Assembly: GCA_025331445.1 (NCBI GenBank)
Contig: JAIWNE010000056.1
Span: forward strand, 147,647 to 211,646
Length of the DNA stretch: 64,000 bases
From: Blakeslea trispora
Taxonomy: Eukaryota > Mucoromycota > Mucoromycetes > Mucorales > Choanephoraceae
Reading direction: 5' to 3'
Made by a program: the position numbers and the translations under genes
Notes under the pieces: generated by a model
The model's database searches: none
What the model saw: the letters and a program-made list of their open reading frames with translations, nothing else
Told to the model about the DNA's origin: nothing
Part shown: positions 59,092 to 64,000 of the stretch, in pieces
How the letters are laid out: each line of letters opens with the position of its first letter
How positions within the stretch are numbered: position 1 is the stretch's first letter

Positions 59092-60661
59092 TTGGATCGT
59101 TTTTTTTTTTTCGGACATCTTTCTATAAAAAAAAGTGTACATGATGATAAATAAATAAAACCTTCATGGCATAGTCCCAAACAATAAGGTTTGAACTCTC
59201 TTTTTTTTTTGGGGGGGAGATATACGAAAAGGCAATATCAGCAAATTAAGAACAAATAAGAGAAAAATTAAGAGAAAATAAATGGATGATGTTAACTTAG
59301 CCAGATCCTTTATTGCGGTGACGGCACCCGAGATGATTGTGCAGTGGGGCGATGTCGATGATAAGGGAAAATGAGACTACATTAGCCCTATGGGAGTTGG
59401 GGGCTGAAGAAAAAAAAAAAAGGCCCATGAACATTCCCAGCTTGGTAAGAGAAGAAAGGCAATGTTGCCTCATCTTTTTTTTTTTATTAAACTACAGGGA
59501 TATTACTCTGAGAGTAACGTACGCTACCAAAAAGAAAAAGAAAACTAATGTATGCTTTGTTTGTTGACTTGTAGAGTGACAACTCTAAAGAACAGAAATA
59601 AGCAAAGTAATCACTGCTCAACTATTTCATATCGCTAAAAAAGGGGGGGGGATGAGATACTCAACAGAAGAAGTGAATACTGTGTTCCTCTCAAAGTTTA
59701 GGATTATAAAGTATCCCATCTTGTTGGTATATAGACACACTATCCATAGATTGAAGAGGTTTTTTGAAACAACACCTCTCTTCTTAAAGGACTCACATAA
59801 CAAGATCAAGTAGAATACACCTCTTTTGACATGTTCAGTCCGGAATCATGGATGAATTCACCATTTCCTCGGATTCTTTGAAATACCTTTTTTTATTATT
59901 TTCCCCTTTTCTCTGATTTCATTATTCTCGAAATTGAACTAAATTTTTTTTTTCTTTTATTTTGTCCCCCCCCCCCTTTCGTGTTCATAGTGAAAAACAT
60001 TCAAAGGAGTACGTGTGCGTGTGTCTATATAAAAAAAAAAAATCTTGTTTCTCCGTTTAGCATGTGCTTGAATTAAGGTTTTGATTGTATCTTTTTTATT
60101 CCCGAAAACATCTGACTTGTTTATCAATTCTAAATTAGAATCACCAAACTTTTTTTTTTTAGGACAAAAAAAGATCCTCGCACAATAAGGTTGTCAAAAA
60201 AAAAAGAGGGGGGGAGTGTTTCCATTTAAAGGCAATAACAAACAAAACTTCCCCCCCCCCCTCTGATGGTTTCAACTTTTTTTTTGCATGCATTGTTTTT
60301 TTAAATTAAATAACTGCATGTTGGTGATTTTAATGCTGTAAAAGAAATATATCAAAATGTGCATGTGTTTCAATGCATTGATTAAAATTGTGTTTAATTA
60401 TCAAACGCATGATGTTGATCATGACATGAATTGATAACAATAGATCTAGACAGAAATAAAAAGGGGAGCCCAAAAAAAAAAAGGACCTGTCAAAAAAAAA
60501 AAGATACCCCTAAAGAACTCCTCCTCCTTTTGAAAACTGACATGTAACTTTTTTGATGGATTGTGACTTTTGTTGTGACGATGATACAGAAAAAAAAAAC
60601 TTTGAAAAAAAAGCTCTCTTACTTTTTTCTTTTTTTTTTTTATTTATTTATTTATTTTATC
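59092..60661. other. non-coding region with many homopolymers
   Basis: Rich in A, T, G and C runs (for example near 59.64, 59.96, 60.21 and 60.25 kb). A distinctly G/C-richer island at 59.29-59.41 kb (GCGGTGACGGCACCCGAGAT, later GTGGGGCGATGTCGATGA) has no coding frame and could be an unrecognised RNA. Otherwise I see no gene. The end is the promoter and leader of RPA34. Confidence 0.4.
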
Positions 60662-61480
60662 ATGACTATTAGGTAAAAAAAAAAGAGATATCCAATGCCA
60701 GAACACATGATTGACATCAACTGCTTAGTGTTCCAAAAGATTTCAAACCCGCACCTTCCAAGTTTAATTCAGTTTTCGATAAAGAAACTCTTTTAGATGA
60801 TGATCATGAACTTTGGCTTATTCGTATTCCCGACAATGTAAATCATGTCTTTTTTCTTATATTTTTTTTGCTTACCCTTGACTTTCTCTCTTTTAGCTCT
60901 CTGAATCGGATCTCACTCACATCAAATTCAAGACACCTGGCGAAAAGGCCTCAAAGAAACCTTTAGGCAAACTCGAAAAAGACGACGATACATACACTCT
61001 GTACAAAGTGCCTACTGCTCAACACTTGAAATCCGAATCAGATTCAGAAGAATTAACTGAAGATCAACTCGATTTAGGCATCAGTGGGCATGAAATGGTT
61101 TCCTTTGACTGTCTTGTTCCTTCTCGTGAACATCATGGTCAATTTGTGTTTGGTAATAGAAAAAATAGGATGTGTTGTCTACTCTACTTACATTTCTAAT
61201 AGCACCTAAACAGTTTGATCAATATCTGATTCTGAATGAAACTGTTGATATTCCTGATACAACAACATTAGCACATGCCATCTTGAATACACCTGTCTAT
61301 AAGAGAGAACAGCCTGAAGGTCTTCAAATGCGCTTCAAGCCTTATGGTTATTATTCAGAAGAGACACCATCGACAAAGCGAAAGAGACTAGGCTCAGATG
61401 AACCAGAAGAAAAGAAGGTCAAAAAGGAAAAGAAGGATAAAAAGAAGGACACAAAGAAAAGCAAAAAGGAAAAGAAATAA
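60662..61480 (+). CDS. RPA34: RNA polymerase I subunit RPA34-like
   Basis: Probable Rpa34.5/POLR1G-type subunit, partner of Rpa49 in the TFIIF-like module of Pol I. Four exons (60662-60672, 60729-60837, 60897-61152, 61203-61480) sum to 654 nt, or 217 residues. The first exon is only 11 nt (ATGACTATTAG), required because the next frame has no own ATG. The family's opening (FKPAPSKFNSVFDKETLL) is followed by ELWLIRIPDNLSESDL. A beta-rich dimerisation part follows (DDTYTLYKVPT, MVSFDCLVPS, FDQYLILNETVDIPD), then RFKPYGY. The C-terminal tail is the very Lys-rich stretch typical of the family (KKVKKEKKDKKK). The assignment rests on overall layout and motifs rather than one catalytic signature. Confidence 0.8.
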
Positions 61481-61605
61481 ATCATGTAAAAAATAGAAAA
61501 TATCCCAAAAAAGGGTGTAAACACGTCACCGCTTAAGGATTTAAATGACTTAAAGGCCTGTTTTTTTTCCATTTTTTTTTCTTTTCTTTTCTTTATTTGT
61601 TATTC

Positions 61606-62582
61606 ATGTCTACCATTCACGTAAACATAAAGTCTTCTAGTGATAAAAAGTTCATTATCACCATTGAAACAGACAAGACTGTCTTGGATTTGAAGACAGC
61701 TATTGCTGAACAAACAGACGTGCCAACAGATAAACAACGTCTTATTTATTCAGGTCGTGTCCTGAAAGACCATGATAGTCTATCAGACTGTAAGATAGGT
61801 GATGGTAATACAGTTCATATGGTGAAAGGATCTCAACCAGCTGCTAAAGGTAAGAAAAAGAGAAAGAAAGAAAGAAAAAGGGATGATTGTTGATATTTAT
61901 ATCTATAGCTACTCCAACAACGACTCCAACAGCTAATACACCTACTACAAACAACACGACTTCAACAAACACAACCACAACTACACCCGCTAACCCTTTT
62001 GCAGGCCTTGCAGGTATGCCAGCCGATTCACAATCAAACCCATTCAACATGTTTGGTGCTGGATTTGGTGCTGGTGCCATGGGCAACAGTTTCGGCATGG
62101 ATCCCACCATGACAAACCAAATGTTACAAAACCCCATGTTTGCACAATACATGTCCAGTGTCCTTCAAAACCCTGCCATCCTCGACAACATCATCCAAAC
62201 CAATCCTCAATTAGCCAGTATGGGTCCTGAAATCCGCACCATGATGCAATCCGCTGAATTCAGACAGATGCTCTCCAACCCTGACATGATTCGTCAGATG
62301 GCCTCTATGGCCTCTCTGGTACAAAACAACAGTCCTGAACAACCTGCTAACCCTTTTGCTGGTCTTGGTAATCCTGGTATGGATCCTCAATTACAACAAC
62401 GTATGGCTGCCTTGTTGGGTGGAAACACAGATAGTCGACCTCCTGAAGAACGTTTTCAGGTTCAGCTACAACAGTTGAATGAAATGGGTTTTTGGGATGC
62501 AGCAAAGAACATGAGAGCATTGACAGCTACAGGTGGTAATGTCAATGCTGCTATTGAAATGCTTTTTAATGGTAACATTTAA
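61606..62582 (+). CDS. DSK2: ubiquilin/Dsk2, UBL-UBA shuttle protein
   Basis: Carries ubiquitinated proteins to the proteasome. Two exons (61606-61849 and 61909-62582) give 305 residues. The N-terminal ubiquitin-like domain (residues 1-75) contains DKQRLIYSGRVLKDHDSLSD. A Thr/Asn/Pro-rich linker follows, then STI1-type motifs (NPMFAQYMSSVLQNPAILD, NPQLASMGPEIRTMMQS). The C-terminal UBA domain (about 260-305) contains QLNEMGFWDAAKNMRALTAT and ends NAAIEMLFNG. All parts are in the usual order; the protein is somewhat shorter than yeast Dsk2 (373). AATAAA overlaps the stop region at 62582-62587. The stop is 11 nt from that of the convergent gene. Confidence 0.96.
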
Positions 62583-62593
62583 ATAAAATTTTA

Positions 62594-64000
62594 TTAAGAG
62601 GTTCTGAACAGGTTGACCAAGAGTGTACGGAATTGTTGAAAGGCAAGTTCAACCTCGGGTGGTATATCTAGATGACTTGTGGTTGGGTGGGTATGAAGTA
62701 AGGTCTTGTAGACTTGGGCACGATGAGGTAAAATAAATTCAATATTTCGCATACCTCCACCACCCATACTGGATTCTGCTCGATCCGATCCTTCACTCTG
62801 TACACGCTTACCACTACGGGAATTCTCAATCAGGAATCCCTTGACGCATTTCATGACAACTTCACCACGCTTTTTGAAGCCATGGCATAGGATCGGAAGC
62901 AGGGTAATTGGGTTGTTCTGGCAAGAGGAGTAAAGGGATAGAAAGAGATGTGATGTCAAATTGACAAGTCATCTTGAGAATATGTCTTAGCCCAAGAATA
63001 AGAGGATGTCGATTAGTGAGTTCCTTGTTGGCTATAGATGGAGCAAAAAAGTTGAAGGGATTTGTCTTTATGTTTTTTTTTTCTTCATTACCTGCACTAT
63101 CAATGACAAGATGAAAGATGATTTGAGATGAAGGAAGATTAGCATGTTTCGTGATAAAAAAAGTGCCTTCAACCAAACTATCAGGATATTGTTGAAAGTC
63201 CTGTTCAATACAAGTCAACTGTGCTTCCAGATCACTAAAATGAAATTCAATCGATTGTTGACAACGCTCAAACAATGCCTTGTTGCTTCCTTTGCCTGTC
63301 TTGTACTGTCTCCAGCCTTGAGGCCGAGTCAGTTCAGCCAGGTCAACCAAGACAATGGCAGCACTCAGATGGCTCGTGTACAGTTTGGTGGCTGTCTCTG
63401 CTCGATAAGCCATTTCACGCGCTGGATCATAAGGTGGATGAAAGATGTCATCATCTCCTACCAACAATCTCAAATTATGAGATGATTTAATTTGAGCTGT
63501 ACCCATCAGAATAGTAAATGATTCCACCAGTTGTGGCGCATTGTAATGATGTTGCTTTTGATCATGATCAATGCCCAAATTCTCCATGGCCTTACCTAGC
63601 CATCCACCCAGTTTTCTGACTGAGCTTAAATTCGTGTTTTCCATGGCTTGCTTTTGTTGATGTAAAAATGAATTCATCCAACTGCTTTTGCCGAGAGAAG
63701 AGGGTTGAAGGTTCAGTAGGCTAGGATTACTGTTGGACTTGTTTTGAAAGATAGATGAACTCGAAGAAGTGGTGAGTAAAGAAGAATGGCGACGTGGTTC
63801 TTGACGTGCACTATGAGTACGACTGGGTTGAGGTGAAGGACGAGGGACTTGACTGAGCGATTGAGATCGACGATAAGGCGTGACAGGCTTCTGTTGTGCC
63901 TTTTGGTCTAGGATGAACTGATCGACGCGTTCTCTGTTCTCCAACAAGAGACCAATGGCCGCTTCCAGATTTTGATTGGACAACACAAGCGCTGTCTCGG
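62594..64000 (-). CDS. C12orf4 (FERRY subunit Fy-4)-like protein, 5' end beyond window; frameshifted
   Basis: The open frame enters from the right edge of the window without a start codon. An intron at 63032-63091 joins VIDSA to NKELTNRHPLILGLRHILK. That segment with DITSLSIPLLLL, then GEVVMKCVKGFLIE and the C-terminal block IEFILPHRAQVYKTLL, follows the conserved C-terminal domain of human C12orf4. N-terminal to it are a charged/Ser-rich linker and MAYRAETATKLYTSHLSA and IEQDFQQYPDSLVEGTFFIT. In animals this protein is part of the FERRY complex, which links mRNA to Rab5 early endosomes. Between PMPWLQK and GEVVMKC the frame is shifted by one extra base in an A5 run (T5 at 62871-62875 on the given strand). 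This is either a sequence error or a true lesion. Confidence 0.8.

Overview
The window is nuclear DNA of a fungus, most likely an early-diverging filamentous lineage of the Mucoromycota/Mucorales type. This is inferred from AT-rich intergenic DNA with long A/T runs, many short (about 50-70 nt) GT-AG introns, a chitin synthase, and a gene set mixing general fungal genes (GCN1, COQ8, D-serine dehydratase, TFIIS, RPA34) with genes better known from animals (SmgGDS-like, EHD, C12orf4-like, LZTR1/Ral2-like). Exon structures were assembled by hand from splice signals and reading-frame phase. Almost all close exactly in frame, which supports them.

Layout. 1-2.1 kb: mostly non-coding with a probable LINE remnant and an uncertain small spliced gene. 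2.1-10.7 kb: valyl-tRNA synthetase (-, with a one-base frameshift next to KMSKS), D-serine dehydratase (+), and an unusual membrane-anchored repeat protein ending in three CCCH zinc fingers (-). 10.7-15.3 kb: gene-poor, with a Rab11/Ypt31 GTPase. 15.3-28.5 kb: GCN1 (-), COQ8 (+), and two divergent GST-like paralogues sharing intron positions. 28.5-31.6 kb: chitin synthase (-) with a GC-AG intron. 32-35.5 kb: a transposon graveyard holding a deleted Tc1/mariner transposase, a 5'-truncated LINE, and a 654-bp Tc1/mariner-type element with near-perfect inverted ends that encodes only the DNA-binding half of a transposase.

36-47.5 kb: ARM-repeat SmgGDS-like protein (-), a secreted acidic repeat protein (+), then TFIIS (-) and TFIIF-alpha (+) head to head, and a four-LIM protein (-) whose stop lies 5 nt from that of TFIIF-alpha. 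48-57 kb: kinesin-6-like motor (-), EHD ATPase (+), TRAPPC6/Trs33 (+), intronless Kelch-BTB protein (-). 57-60.7 kb: a non-coding stretch holding a U2 snRNA gene with a TATA box and a strong nested hairpin of unknown nature. 60.7-64 kb: Pol I subunit RPA34, ubiquilin/Dsk2, and a C12orf4 (FERRY Fy-4)-like gene running off the end, with a second one-base frameshift.

The genes are mostly housekeeping and do not form one pathway. Groupings worth noting are transcription (TFIIS, TFIIF-alpha, RPA34, U2), membrane traffic and cytoskeleton (Rab11, EHD, TRAPPC6, kinesin, C12orf4-like, SmgGDS-like), and translation control (ValRS, GCN1). The best candidates for something undescribed are the membrane-tethered CCCH repeat protein at 8.5-10.7 kb and the hairpin at 59.0 kb.
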